From the NCBI RefSeq assembly GCF_010894455.1, contig NZ_JAAIXY010000034.1:44091-108090 (forward strand): a stretch of 64,000 nt of DNA, read 5' to 3'. Positions 8,504-17,439 of the stretch are shown here, one piece after another. Each line of letters starts with the position of its first letter. The first letter of the stretch is position 1. Origin of the DNA: Myxococcus eversor (GTDB lineage: Bacteria; Myxococcota; Myxococcia; Myxococcales; Myxococcaceae). The position numbers and the translations under genes are program-made. The notes under the pieces are model-generated. The model made no database searches, had not been told where the DNA came from, and saw only the letters and a program-made list of their open reading frames with translations.

Positions 8504-10861
8504 ATGTTGATGGAGCAGTGGGCTCACCGCTTCTTCGAGCTCTCCACCGAGCTGTTCGTCGTGCTGGGTGCGCAGGGCCGGATTCTGGAGGCCAATCCCG
8601 CATGGACGGTGACGGTGGGTTGGTCTCCCACGGAGCTGCGGCTGGAAGGTTACCGGGGCTTCGTCCACCCGGAGGACGTCTCCGCCGTGGATGCGCGGCT
8701 GGAGTCGCTGGCGCGCACGACGGGCACCATGCGCTTTTCTTGTCGGTGGCGCTGTCGCGATGGGACGTGGGCCTGGCTCGTGTGGAGCGCGGCGTGCTCC
8801 GCGGCGGGGGGGCCGCTGTACTGCACGGTGCGGAGGCTGGAGTCACCTCCCGCGCTGGACAAGCACCGCAGCCCCGTCGCCGATTCGAGTGGTCCGGTGC
8901 CGCCGTGGGCGATGAGCGACAGCCTGCCCCTGGGCCTGTACGTGGTGGAGGTTCGCTCCGGCACCGTCCTCTACGCCAACCGTCGCTTCTGCCAGCTGTG
9001 GGGCATCGAGTCGCTCGAGGCCGCCATGCGCAAGGGTCAGGTCTCTCACGAGGACGTGCTGGGCCACTGCCTGCGCGCCGGTGAGGCCGCCGCCTTCCTG
9101 CGCTTGAATCCCGCCACCACGGAGACGGACGCGCCCCCGCCGCTGCACGGGGACGAGGCGGTGCTCTCCAACGGGCGGACCTTGCGCCGGCTCTCCACGC
9201 CCATGGGCGCCAGCGGTGACGAGTCCCGCTACCGGCTGTTCGCCTTCGAGGACGTCACCGAGCGCAAGCGCACGGAGGAAGCGCTGCACCGCTCCGAGCA
9301 GAGCTTCCGCAAGCTCATCGAGACGGCACCCGAGGCCATCTTCGTCCACCGGGACCAGCGCTTCGTCTACGTCAACCCGACGCTGCTGCGCGCGCTGAGG
9401 TACGAGCACGCCAGCGAGCTGTTGGGCCGTCCCATCTGGACCATCGTCCACCCGGACGACCTGGATGTGGTGCGCCAGCGCGTGCATGCGGTGGTGGCGC
9501 GGGGCGAGCTGGCCCCGCTGCGCGAGATTCGCTACCTGCGCCGCGACGGCACCTGGTTCGACGCGGAGAGCGCGGGCCTGCCCGTCGACTTCGACGGCGT
9601 GGGCGCGGTGGTCGTCATGGCGCGCGACATCACCGAGCGCAAGAACATGCAGGCCCAGCTCCTCCAGTCGGACCGGATGGTGCTCGCCGGCACGCTCGCG
9701 GCGGGCGTGGGCCACGAAATCAACAACCCGCTCACCTACGTCATGGCGAATCTGGAGTCGGCCATGGAGTCCATGCAGCGGTTGGGCGGGGAGCTGGGGC
9801 GGATGCTCCCGGATGGGGCGCTCGCGCCGGGCTGGTCCGGGTCCCTGAAGGACACCGGGGAGCTGCTCAAGGAGGCGCTCGAGGGCGCCACCCGCGTGCG
9901 CAACATCGTCCGGGACTTGAAGTACATCTCCCGTCAGGACGAGGAGCGCCGGGAGCTGCTCGACGTGCGCGAGTCGCTCGAGTTCTCCCTCAAGCTGGCC
10001 TCCAGCGAGCTGCGTCCCCGGGCCCAGGTCGTCAAACGCTACGAGGACGTGCCGCCCGTGCACGCGGACGCGTCCCGGCTGGGGCAGGTGTTCCTCAATC
10101 TGGTGGTGAACGCGGCGCAGGCCATTCCGGAGGGAGACCCGGCGAACCAGCAGGTGACCATCTGGGTGCGTCCGGGCGTGCATGGCGGCGTGGCGGTGGA
10201 CGTGAGCGACACCGGCTCTGGCATGCCGCCCAGCGTGCTCGCGCGCATCTTCGACCCGTTCTTCACGACGAAGGCGGTGGGCTCGGGCACGGGGCTGGGG
10301 CTGTCCATCTGCCACGGCATCATCCGGGGGCTGGGTGGGGAAATCACCGTGCGCAGCGAGCCGGGGCGGGGCACCACCTTCACCGTGCAGTTGCCGCCCG
10401 CGCCCGCGGACGCGACGCCGCGCGAGGTGCCCGCGTTGCCCGCGCCCTCGTCGGAGCGCAGCGGTCGGCTGCTGGTGATTGACGACGAGCCCGCGGTGGG
10501 ACGCTCGCTGGCGCGCATCATCGGCAAGCGGCACCAGGTGACGGTGGTGGGCAGTGGCGAGGAGGCGCTGACGAAGCTGTCCTCCGGAGGCCCGTTCGAC
10601 GCCATCTTCTGTGACTTGATGATGCCGGGCATCACCGGCATGGACGTGTACGAGCGGGTGAGGGAGCGTGAGCCCGGGCTGAGCCTGCGCTTCATCTTCA
10701 TCACCGGTGGCTCGTACACCACCCGGGCGCGCCAGTTCCTGGAGCGCATTCCGAATCCACGCATCGAGAAGCCCTTCGATGCGCAGATGATTCAACAAAT
10801 CGTCGGAGAAGTGCTGGCGGTCGACTCTCCTGACGTCGCCGCGCTTGCCACGAATGAGTGA
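8504..10861 (+). CDS. Hybrid sensor histidine kinase, three PAS domains and a receiver
   Basis: 785 aa, cytoplasmic, no membrane segment. Order: PAS 1 (about 8-115), PAS 2 (about 138-260), PAS 3 (about 263-380, RDITERK at its end), HisKA with His404 in GVGHEINNPLTYV, HATPase_c with the N box (FLNLVVNAAQAI), G1 (VSDTGSGMP), F box (IFDPFFTTK) and G2 (GTGLGLSICHGII), then a receiver with Asp704 in IFCDLMMPG and Lys in IEKPFD. It would sense a cytoplasmic cue through PAS and pass phosphate from His404 to Asp704. GAAGGA precedes ATG 8504. No response-regulator gene with an output domain is adjacent, so the partner is unknown. Confidence 0.9.
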   Translation: MLMEQWAHRFFELSTELFVVLGAQGRILEANPAWTVTVGWSPTELRLEGYRGFVHPEDVSAVDARLESLARTTGTMRFSCRWRCRDGTWAWLVWSAACSAAGGPLYCTVRRLESPPALDKHRSPVADSSGPVPPWAMSDSLPLGLYVVEVRSGTVLYANRRFCQLWGIESLEAAMRKGQVSHEDVLGHCLRAGEAAAFLRLNPATTETDAPPPLHGDEAVLSNGRTLRRLSTPMGASGDESRYRLFAFEDVTERKRTEEALHRSEQSFRKLIETAPEAIFVHRDQRFVYVNPTLLRALRYEHASELLGRPIWTIVHPDDLDVVRQRVHAVVARGELAPLREIRYLRRDGTWFDAESAGLPVDFDGVGAVVVMARDITERKNMQAQLLQSDRMVLAGTLAAGVGHEINNPLTYVMANLESAMESMQRLGGELGRMLPDGALAPGWSGSLKDTGELLKEALEGATRVRNIVRDLKYISRQDEERRELLDVRESLEFSLKLASSELRPRAQVVKRYEDVPPVHADASRLGQVFLNLVVNAAQAIPEGDPANQQVTIWVRPGVHGGVAVDVSDTGSGMPPSVLARIFDPFFTTKAVGSGTGLGLSICHGIIRGLGGEITVRSEPGRGTTFTVQLPPAPADATPREVPALPAPSSERSGRLLVIDDEPAVGRSLARIIGKRHQVTVVGSGEEALTKLSSGGPFDAIFCDLMMPGITGMDVYERVREREPGLSLRFIFITGGSYTTRARQFLERIPNPRIEKPFDAQMIQQIVGEVLAVDSPDVAALATNE

Positions 10862-10909
10862 GACTTCACCGTGCCGGATTTCCCGGCGCGCAACCGAAGG
10901 GAGTTCCTG

Positions 10910-11986
10910 GTGATTGGCGGCGGCTTCGTCATCGATGCGGTAACGCATGCGTACAACCTGCACCCGTCCAACTGGCGCGCGGGGAAGTACGCCGAGTCCC
11001 TGGCACAGCTCATCTTCGGACTGCACAGCGGGTTGTCCAACGACTCGCACCGCGTCCCGCAGGCAGACCAGTTCATGAAGGACTGGTCCGTGGACGAGCT
11101 GGCCCACATCCTCTTCGTGGAGAGCGACATCGACCTGGCGGTGCACCACGTGCTGCCGCTCCAGACGCTCTACACGGACGGGCTGTGCTCGTACGAGAAG
11201 ACGGTGGATATCAAGCGGCGCTTCCCGGACCGCTTCCTCGTCTACGCGGGCGTGGACCCGCTGCGGGGCACGGCGGCGCTGGAGGATTTGGAGCGCCAGG
11301 CGGAGGACCTCAAGCCCACGGGGTTGAAGCTCTATCCAGCCGCGTGGCTGGGGGACTCGTTCAAGCACACCGGCTGGCGGATGGATGACCCGAGCATCGC
11401 GTTTCCGCTGTTCGAGCGGGCGCGCAAGCTGGGCATCAAGAACATCGCGGTGCACAAGGGCCTGCCGATGGGGGCGGTGCCTCTGGAGCCGTACAAGGTC
11501 GACGACATCGGCGGCGCGGCGGATGCGTTCCCGGACCTGAACTTCGAAATCGTCCATGGGGGCATGGCGTTCCTGGACGAGACGGGCATGCAGCTGTCGC
11601 TGTTCCCCAACGTGTACGTCAACCTGGAGGTGACGGGGGCGTTGCTGGTGAAGCGGGAGCGCTGGTTCGCGGAGTCGCTGGCGGCGCTGCTCAAGTGGGC
11701 GGGCCCGGCGAAAATCATGTGGGGCTCCGGCACGGTGTTCAGCCATCCGCAGCCGGCGCTGCACAAGTTCTGGCACGACTTCCAACTGCCCGAGGAGCTG
11801 GTGCAGATGGCGGGCATGCAGGTAACGCCGGAGGTGAAGCGGATGATTCTCTGCGACAACTACGCGCGCTACGCCGGGGTGGACGTGGAGGCGGTGAAGA
11901 AGCGCATCGAGAACGACGAGTTCTCGCGCAAGCGCGCCAAGGGCGACATCAAGCCCTACAGCTACAAGCCGGAGGCGCGGCCGTGA
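10910..11986 (+). CDS. Amidohydrolase_2-type TIM-barrel hydrolase
   Basis: GTG 10910 follows GGGAG by 6 nt and gives 358 aa. A GTG at 10871 would add 13 residues without a ribosome-binding site. The N terminus has FVIDAVTHAYN (a variant of the first metal motif, with Thr-His in place of His-x-His), then KPTGLKLYP, NIAVHKGLP, FEIVHGG and MWGSGTVFSHPQ, the usual order of the ACMSD/amidohydrolase_2 superfamily. Family members hydrolyse or decarboxylate small aromatic or amide substrates; the substrate here is not known. Its stop overlaps the start of the DUF59 gene (GTGA), implying translational coupling. As I recall, similar amidohydrolase plus DUF59 pairs occur in actinobacterial propane-monooxygenase clusters, but no monooxygenase is present here. 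Confidence 0.8.
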   Translation: MIGGGFVIDAVTHAYNLHPSNWRAGKYAESLAQLIFGLHSGLSNDSHRVPQADQFMKDWSVDELAHILFVESDIDLAVHHVLPLQTLYTDGLCSYEKTVDIKRRFPDRFLVYAGVDPLRGTAALEDLERQAEDLKPTGLKLYPAAWLGDSFKHTGWRMDDPSIAFPLFERARKLGIKNIAVHKGLPMGAVPLEPYKVDDIGGAADAFPDLNFEIVHGGMAFLDETGMQLSLFPNVYVNLEVTGALLVKRERWFAESLAALLKWAGPAKIMWGSGTVFSHPQPALHKFWHDFQLPEELVQMAGMQVTPEVKRMILCDNYARYAGVDVEAVKKRIENDEFSRKRAKGDIKPYSYKPEARP

Positions 11987-12360
11987 CGACGGAAGCGGCG
12001 CTGCGAGAGCGCATCCAGTCGATTCCGGACCCGTGCAGCCTGGCGACGGGCGTGCCGTTGGGGATTGGGGAGATGGGGCTCATCCAGAGCGTGAAGCACG
12101 AGGATGGGAAGGTGACGGTGCGCCTGCACATCACGTCTCCCATGTGCATGATGGCCGCGTACTTCATGCGGGAAATCGAGCAGCGTCTCACGGGCCAGGA
12201 GGGCGTCGAGTCCGTGCACGTGGAGTTCGACCACGACCTGAAGTGGACGCCGCAGGACATCCAGCCCGAGGCGCGTGAGCGACTGGCGGCACGGCGCATC
12301 ACCATGCTGGGTGGGCGCCTGTTGCCGCGCACGGAAACACCGGCGACGAGCGGGAGCTGA
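11983..12360 (+). CDS. DUF59/MIP18-family Fe-S assembly factor
   Basis: 125 aa, starting at GTG 11983 inside the previous gene's stop codon. The sequence IPDPCSLATGVPLGIGEMGLI followed by VRLHITSPMCMMAAYF matches the MIP18/PaaD/SufT layout, in which the second motif normally carries the reactive Cys (TSPxC). Members help insert Fe-S clusters or mature metal centres. Coupling to the amidohydrolase suggests it serves that enzyme, although amidohydrolases are not usually Fe-S proteins. An unlinked Fe-S client is also possible. Confidence 0.8.
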   Translation: MTTEAALRERIQSIPDPCSLATGVPLGIGEMGLIQSVKHEDGKVTVRLHITSPMCMMAAYFMREIEQRLTGQEGVESVHVEFDHDLKWTPQDIQPEARERLAARRITMLGGRLLPRTETPATSGS

Positions 12361-12525
12361 GCGATACGGACGCGCGGCGGGCCCGAGGGCCCGCTCGTCG
12401 CGGCGCGCGGTGAACGTGAGGCGAAAGGCTTTCGCCTCGACACCGTGGCCCACGCGGGTGCGTCGAGGTTCACCGTGAGCTTGCATCACGGGTCTTCCGC
12501 CTCGGAGTTTCTGGGGAACCAGTCC

Positions 12526-14010
12526 ATGGACATGAAGGTCGTGTTGTTGAGCGTGGTGCTGTTGAGCACGGGCTGCGCATCACTTCCGCCTCCTCCTGGC
12601 GGAGCGCTGCGCTCGGATGCACTGTCGAGCGCGGATTCTCGAAGCCACCGTCGACGCGACACGCGCCTCCTCGCATCCAGTGCGCGGTCGGTGGATTCAG
12701 CCGTCGTCGGTGTAGATGCCTGGGAGCGGTTGCTCGCGGTGGCGGGGCTGGATGAACGGGATGAGCGCCCGTTGTCCGGTCAGTCCCTCACGCCCACTCA
12801 AGCGGCACGGCTGTTGGCGAGACTGCCCGACAAGGCCGTGACGCTGGGACAGTTTCCGGCGCGAGTCGCCGTGGGCTTCATGCTGCGAGAGGTGATGGCT
12901 TCGGGAGAGGCGTCACGCGCCGAGCTGGTCCGCCGGACGGAGCGCTTCGAGCAGGTGGCGGTGTTGAGGCCCGATGGATGCCTCGCCTGGGTGCGCAGCG
13001 GACAGACGCAGCAGCGCGTGGGTCAGGTCGAGTGGAAGGACGCCAACTTCCGAGCGGGGCTGTTCGAGCTGGGGCGCTTCTACACGGGCAAGGGGGGCGT
13101 CTTCCGTCCATTGGGTTCACGACTGGAGGAGCTGCGAGGCGGTGCGTTCACCGACGTCCACGACGACGCCGACACGGTGAGCCGGGTCCTGGACGGAGCG
13201 GAGGAGTCCTTCGTCGAGCTTGCTCTGGCCGTGGGGCAGTTCTTCTCGACTTCTCCCGCCAACCATCTCGCCGCGCTTCAGCACATGCCCGCCACGCTGT
13301 CGGCCTTGCTGGCGTCATCGCCGGAGTACCTGGAGCACTTCCAGTACCTGCCCCGGGGAGAGCAGATTCAAGTGGTCTCCAAGCTGGTGACGGGCCTCAT
13401 CACGGCGTGGGGAACGGCGAGTGGCGTCGCGAAGACGATGGGAGGCACGGCGTTCGCGACGGCGGAGGTTCCAGTGCTGTCGCTCTCCGCGAGTGGTGCG
13501 CTCGTCATGGAGCGAGTCTCGGTGCCAGTGGGGCGCGCGGCGGCGGTGCTGGGCGGTGGACCCGGCGCGGCCATCATCCTCCAGCGTGCAAAATCAGCAG
13601 GGCAGAGCCCAGCCCCCTCCCGAGGGCCTGGACAGTGGAAGCCCGCGAACGAGTCCATGAAACCAGCGGCTCGCCGATACCAGGAGCAAATCTCGGGACA
13701 CACCGCCGACGACGCCTACTGGGTGGGCGACGTGAAGTTCGACGGATACAAGGACGAGAAACTCTTGGAGGCCAAGGGCCCCAACTACGACAACAAGTTC
13801 ACGGACCAGTTCGACCCCGAAGACTGGTTCGAGCCCACGGGGGCTCAAAAGATCATCGATCAAGCCCAACGACAAGAACGGTCGGTTCGCGGTCTGGGCA
13901 TTCCCATTGAATGGCACGTCGCAGAGATGAAGTCGGCAAAGGCCATTGAGAAGCTGCTCCGTGCCAATGGTGTCAAAGATATCAGGGTGTTCCACACTCC
14001 GGTGCGCTAA
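12526..14010 (+). CDS. Lipoprotein toxin with Tox-REase-5 nuclease domain
   Basis: 494 aa from ATG 12526 (GGGGA 9 nt upstream). The N terminus MDMKVVLLSVVLLSTGCASL is a type II signal peptide with Cys17. A helical middle region of unknown family (about 60-340) leads to a Gly/Ala-rich hydrophobic stretch (about 315-350). The C-terminal domain (about 375-494) has RYQEQISGHTADDAYWV, VKFDGYKDEKLLEAKGP with Asp406, Glu415 and Lys417 (a PD-(D/E)xK signature), AQRQERSVRG, and PIEWHVAEMKSA. This order matches restriction-endonuclease-fold toxin 5. The predicted immunity gene follows after 12 bp. A nuclease toxin on a lipoprotein carrier is the arrangement of myxobacterial SitA toxins; assignment to that class is inference. 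Confidence 0.8.
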   Translation: MDMKVVLLSVVLLSTGCASLPPPPGGALRSDALSSADSRSHRRRDTRLLASSARSVDSAVVGVDAWERLLAVAGLDERDERPLSGQSLTPTQAARLLARLPDKAVTLGQFPARVAVGFMLREVMASGEASRAELVRRTERFEQVAVLRPDGCLAWVRSGQTQQRVGQVEWKDANFRAGLFELGRFYTGKGGVFRPLGSRLEELRGGAFTDVHDDADTVSRVLDGAEESFVELALAVGQFFSTSPANHLAALQHMPATLSALLASSPEYLEHFQYLPRGEQIQVVSKLVTGLITAWGTASGVAKTMGGTAFATAEVPVLSLSASGALVMERVSVPVGRAAAVLGGGPGAAIILQRAKSAGQSPAPSRGPGQWKPANESMKPAARRYQEQISGHTADDAYWVGDVKFDGYKDEKLLEAKGPNYDNKFTDQFDPEDWFEPTGAQKIIDQAQRQERSVRGLGIPIEWHVAEMKSAKAIEKLLRANGVKDIRVFHTPVR

Positions 14011-14022
14011 GGAAACAACTCC

Positions 14023-14808
14023 GTGCCCCTCCAACCAGAATTCGAGCCTTACTCATACCCGGAGACCTATTACGCAGGCGCCTATTGGGGACCGCGCCGC
14101 GAGTCACCGGAGCAGTGCGCTCACCGCACTGCGACCTTTCTCAACCACCTGGCACCATGCGACCCGTTCCTGGCCCATTGGTACAAACCCACTCGATCGC
14201 GCAAGGAGGCGCGCAACAAATACCCATTGATGCCGCCCGATCTCCCCACCCTCACCGAGCTCTTTCGCAAGGGCGTCAATCGGGAAGGAAAAGGGCCCGT
14301 CATTGAAGAGCTGGGCTTCAGCTTCTGGTTCGGAAATGGAGGGGGCAATTACGACAGAGCAGGCCTCCGCATCCATTCCGGAAGCTACGGGGAGGGAAAT
14401 TCCAATGCGTGCGTGCTGTCGTTGCCCTCGCTCGGTCGCAGCAAGAACGCGGACCGCATCATCACCGCGTCCGTCCTCACGAGTGTGGTGCGCTGCATGG
14501 CACTGGCATGGGAACCCGATTGGGCCATCGCCATGTCACACGCGTATCGAGCTACGGAGGATGAGCGCGACGGTCAAGCCAACGACAGACCCGGCTGGAT
14601 ATCCTACTTCGCCAGGCACCGAGGCACCGTGCCTCCACTCCCCGCGCCCGTCCGCATCGAGCACGTCGGGGACCAGGGCACCCTCATCATCCTCACCCCC
14701 GAGCGTTTCACCTACGAAAACGCCGAGCACGTCGCCCTCGCTCGGCGCGTCCACGAGCTGCTGGTGAAGGCCGGCCTCATGGAGCCCATCGTGCGAAGAC
14801 CCGCGTGA
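14023..14808 (+). CDS. Imm52-type immunity protein
   Basis: 261 aa, GTG start, 12 bp after the toxin gene. It has no signal peptide, so it would act in the cytoplasm against the nuclease. Features are FEPYSYPETYYAGAYWG at the N terminus, a central IEELGFSFWFGNGGG, and a C-terminal ERFTYENAEHVALARRVHELL. These and the partner domain fit the Imm52 family, which is typically encoded beside Tox-REase-5. Composition is a little less G/C-rich than its neighbours, as usual for immunity genes. It ends 1 bp before the convergent oxygenase gene. Confidence 0.75.
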   Translation: MPLQPEFEPYSYPETYYAGAYWGPRRESPEQCAHRTATFLNHLAPCDPFLAHWYKPTRSRKEARNKYPLMPPDLPTLTELFRKGVNREGKGPVIEELGFSFWFGNGGGNYDRAGLRIHSGSYGEGNSNACVLSLPSLGRSKNADRIITASVLTSVVRCMALAWEPDWAIAMSHAYRATEDERDGQANDRPGWISYFARHRGTVPPLPAPVRIEHVGDQGTLIILTPERFTYENAEHVALARRVHELLVKAGLMEPIVRRPA

Positions 14809-14809
14809 A

Positions 14810-15832
14810 CTACAGCACCCGCCGCACGAGCTGCGGGAACACCTTCGACACCTTCCCCAGCAGATAGTCCCCGTAGGTGCCCTCGAACGCGTGGACGCTC
14901 GCCCCGTCCCACCGGCGAGCACGGTCCTCATCCACATCCGCCGAAGCCACATCCGGCAGCGGTAAGACTTCCGCCGCGAAATCCGGGTCGAAGAAGAGCG
15001 GGAACGAGAGCCTGTCCCTCCCACTCACGTTCTTCACCCGATGCGGCGTGGAGCGATACCAACCGCCCGTCAGCCGGTCGAGCATGTCGCCGATGTTGCA
15101 CACCAGCGTCCCCCGCAGCGGCGGCGCGTCCACCCACCCGCGTCGCGACTTCACCTGCAGCCCACCATTCGAGTCCTGCGCGAGCAGCGTCAGCAGCCCG
15201 TAGTCCGTGTGCTCCCCCACGCCCCAGTGCTCCTCGCCATCCGCGGGCTCGGGCTCCGCGGGGTAGTGGAAGACGCGGAACAACACCGTGGGGTCCGCCG
15301 TATACGTCCGGTGGAAATAGTCCCGCTCCAACCCCAGACTCTCCGCCACACCTTCCATCAACGCATGCGCCGCGCGAGTCACCCCGGCCATGTAGTCGAG
15401 CACCACCGCGCGCAGCCCCGGCACCTCCGGCGGCCACAGGTTCGCCCCGTGCAGCGGCCAGCCCGCCTTCACTCGCGGATGCTCGGGCCCCAGCTCCGTG
15501 CCCAGATAGAGCCCCTCCTTGCGGTCCGGCTTCCCCGACGTCAGCTCGCCCCCCAGCGGGAACCAGCCACGCCACGCGGGCCCACCGTGCGCCATGGCGA
15601 TGGCCTCCTTCGCCTCACGCGGCAACGCGAAGAAGCGGTGACTCTCCTCCTCCATCCGCGCGAGCACCGCGTCCGAAACCCCATGCCCGGAGACATAGAA
15701 GAAGCCCGTGTCGCGACACGCCTGCTCGATTTCACGCGCCACCTGCTTCCGAGCCTCGGAAGGAGACGCGTCGAACAGCGGGGACATGTCGATGACGGGC
15801 AGGCGCTCCGGCGCGGTGGTGACTCCAGCCAT
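14810..15832 (-). CDS. 2-oxoglutarate/Fe(II)-dependent oxygenase (isopenicillin-N-synthase-like)
   Basis: 340 aa from ATG 15832; an upstream in-frame extension to 15952 lacks conserved sequence. The N-terminal DIOX_N part has PVIDMSPLF and GFFYVSGHGVSD. The core has the iron ligands His and Asp in GEHTDYGLLTLLAQD, the distal His in STPHRVKN and the co-substrate Arg-x-Ser in DRLSFPLFFDP. Members use Fe(II), O2 and usually 2-oxoglutarate to hydroxylate, desaturate or cyclise small molecules. It stands alone, so the substrate cannot be inferred. No biosynthetic cluster surrounds it. Confidence 0.85.
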   Translation of the reverse strand: MAGVTTAPERLPVIDMSPLFDASPSEARKQVAREIEQACRDTGFFYVSGHGVSDAVLARMEEESHRFFALPREAKEAIAMAHGGPAWRGWFPLGGELTSGKPDRKEGLYLGTELGPEHPRVKAGWPLHGANLWPPEVPGLRAVVLDYMAGVTRAAHALMEGVAESLGLERDYFHRTYTADPTVLFRVFHYPAEPEPADGEEHWGVGEHTDYGLLTLLAQDSNGGLQVKSRRGWVDAPPLRGTLVCNIGDMLDRLTGGWYRSTPHRVKNVSGRDRLSFPLFFDPDFAAEVLPLPDVASADVDEDRARRWDGASVHAFEGTYGDYLLGKVSKVFPQLVRRVL

Positions 15833-15944
15833 GCCAGGAAGCCTACACCGAGCCGCACGCGGGGCGCCCGACCTCACACGCAGGCCCGCCTCTAACGAGT
15901 AGTCCTGCGCACTCTCAGGGTCGGCGTTACTCCCCTCGCACCCG

Positions 15945-16140
15945 ACCACCACGCTCGTGGGCCCCGCTCACCCCGTGCTCACCCACCAGCAGGCGCGACA
16001 CACCTCGCGTGTCATTGGACCTGGGCGAACTCACGGACCCCACCACACGCTCGGGTACTCCCACTCACCCCGTGCCCACCAGCAAGCAGGCGTGACGCGA
16101 CCCACGAGCCACTGGACCCGGGCGCACTCCAGGCAGAGAG
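15945..16140. repeat. Imperfect direct repeat of about 97 bp
   Basis: The sequence CTCACCCCGTG occurs at 15967 and 16064 and the flanks are also alike: CCACCA-CGCTCG upstream in both, ACCAGCA and CAGGCG downstream, then CATTGGACCTGGGCG at 16012 and CACTGGACCCGGGCG at 16109. The two units are about 97 bp apart with insertions between them. They fill most of the 323-bp gap before the MFS gene; no coding sequence was recognised there. They may be a regulatory duplication. Confidence 0.5.
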
Positions 16141-16155
16141 TGCGCCGCGCCTCCC

Positions 16156-17379
16156 ATGTCGACACCCGCCCCCTCGGAACCGTCTCACTCCACGCTCAGC
16201 ACCGGGCTGGTGGGGCTCATGGCCGCCGCCTCCGGCGCCACCGCCGCGAACCTCTATTACAACCAGCCCCTGCTCGGAGACATCGGCCGGGAGCTGAACG
16301 CCTCGGGCAGCTCGCTCGGCCTCGTGCCCACGCTGACCCAGGTCGGCTACGCGGCGGGCATGCTGCTCATCGTCCCGCTCGGCGACAGCCTGGAGCGACG
16401 GCGCGTCATCGTCACCATGTCCGCGCTGGTGAGCCTGGCCCTCGTCGGCGTCGCGCTCGCGCCCACCCTTCCGTGGCTCGTCCTCGCCAGCTTCATCGTG
16501 GGCGCCACCACCATCGTCCCCCAGCTCCTCGTGCCCTTCGCCGCGCACCTGGCCCCCGCCGCCCAGCGCGGACGCGTCGTCGGAACCGTCATGAGCGGCC
16601 TGCTCATCGGCATCCTCCTGTCGCGCACCGCCGCCGGCTTCGTGGGCACGCACCTGGGCTGGCGCTCCATGTTCTGGATGGCCGCCGGGTTGATGCTCCT
16701 GCTCGCACTGGTGCTGCGCTTCACCCTGCCCTCGCAGCCGGCCGTGGCCGCCATGCCCTACCCGGAGCTGATGCGCTCACTCATCCACCTGGCGCGCACC
16801 GAGCCCATCCTGCGTCTGCACTCCGTGCTCGGCGCGCTCACCTTCGGCGCCTTCAGCGTCTTCTGGTCCACGCTCGCCCTGTACCTCCAGAGCCTCCCCC
16901 AGCACTACGGCCCCCAGACCGCCGGCCTCTTCGGTGTCGTCGGCGTCGTGGGCGCGATGATTGCCCCACTCGTGGGCCGCTATGCGGACTCACACGGCGG
17001 CCGGCGCATCAACATGCTGGCCATCGGCGTGCTGCTCCTGTCCTTCGTGTTGATGTGGCCACTGGGCCGCTGGCTGTGGGGCATCGCCCTCGGCGTCGTG
17101 CTGCTCGACCTGGGCGCCCAGGGCAACCACATCTCCAACCAGACGCGCGTCTACGCCCTGCGTCCGGAGGCGCGCAGCCGCCTCAACACCCTCTACATGG
17201 TGACGTACTTCGCGGGCGGCGCGGGTGGCTCCTGGCTGGGAACCACCCTGTGGACCCACTTCGGCTGGGCGGGTGTCTGTGCCTCCGGCGCCGCCCTGTG
17301 CCTCACCGGTCTCGCCGTGCTCGGACTGAGCCGACAGCGCGCTCAGCCCGGCGACGACAGACAGGTCCACCACCACTGA
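16156..17379 (+). CDS. MFS transporter, 12-helix, sugar-efflux/YfcJ-like
   Basis: 407 aa, ATG start at 16156, about 12 membrane helices. Visible features are AANLYYNQPLLGDIGRE at helix 1, the motif A-like loop PLGDSLERRRVI, a second loop GRYADSHGGRRIN at the start of the second half, and AGGAGGSWLGTTLW near the C terminus. This resembles small-molecule or arabinose-type efflux MFS proteins. The Asn-Tyr-Tyr-Asn-Gln-Pro signature near the N terminus is common in a widespread uncharacterised MFS subgroup. It ends with a His-rich tail (QVHHH). Substrate unknown; convergent with the carboxylase operon. Confidence 0.8.
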   Translation: MSTPAPSEPSHSTLSTGLVGLMAAASGATAANLYYNQPLLGDIGRELNASGSSLGLVPTLTQVGYAAGMLLIVPLGDSLERRRVIVTMSALVSLALVGVALAPTLPWLVLASFIVGATTIVPQLLVPFAAHLAPAAQRGRVVGTVMSGLLIGILLSRTAAGFVGTHLGWRSMFWMAAGLMLLLALVLRFTLPSQPAVAAMPYPELMRSLIHLARTEPILRLHSVLGALTFGAFSVFWSTLALYLQSLPQHYGPQTAGLFGVVGVVGAMIAPLVGRYADSHGGRRINMLAIGVLLLSFVLMWPLGRWLWGIALGVVLLDLGAQGNHISNQTRVYALRPEARSRLNTLYMVTYFAGGAGGSWLGTTLWTHFGWAGVCASGAALCLTGLAVLGLSRQRAQPGDDRQVHHH

Positions 17380-17381
17380 AT

Positions 17382-17433
17382 CGAGGGGATGGGCAACGGA
17401 CATCCGGAGCCCGGTTTGCCCGCCCCCCCCTCG
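17382..17433. terminator. Bidirectional interrupted stem between convergent genes
   Basis: CGAGGGG (17382-17388) pairs with CCCCTCG (17427-17433), and GGGCAA (17391-17396) pairs with TTGCCC (17416-17421). The stem sits in the 60-bp gap between the MFS gene and the 3' end of the carboxylase operon. There is no T tract. Confidence 0.4.
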
Positions 17434-17439
17434 CTCGAC

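Noticed and set aside
8843..11785. 980-codon minus-strand open frame
   Set aside because: It runs opposite the PAS kinase and amidohydrolase. It is low-complexity Arg/His/Gln sequence without motifs.
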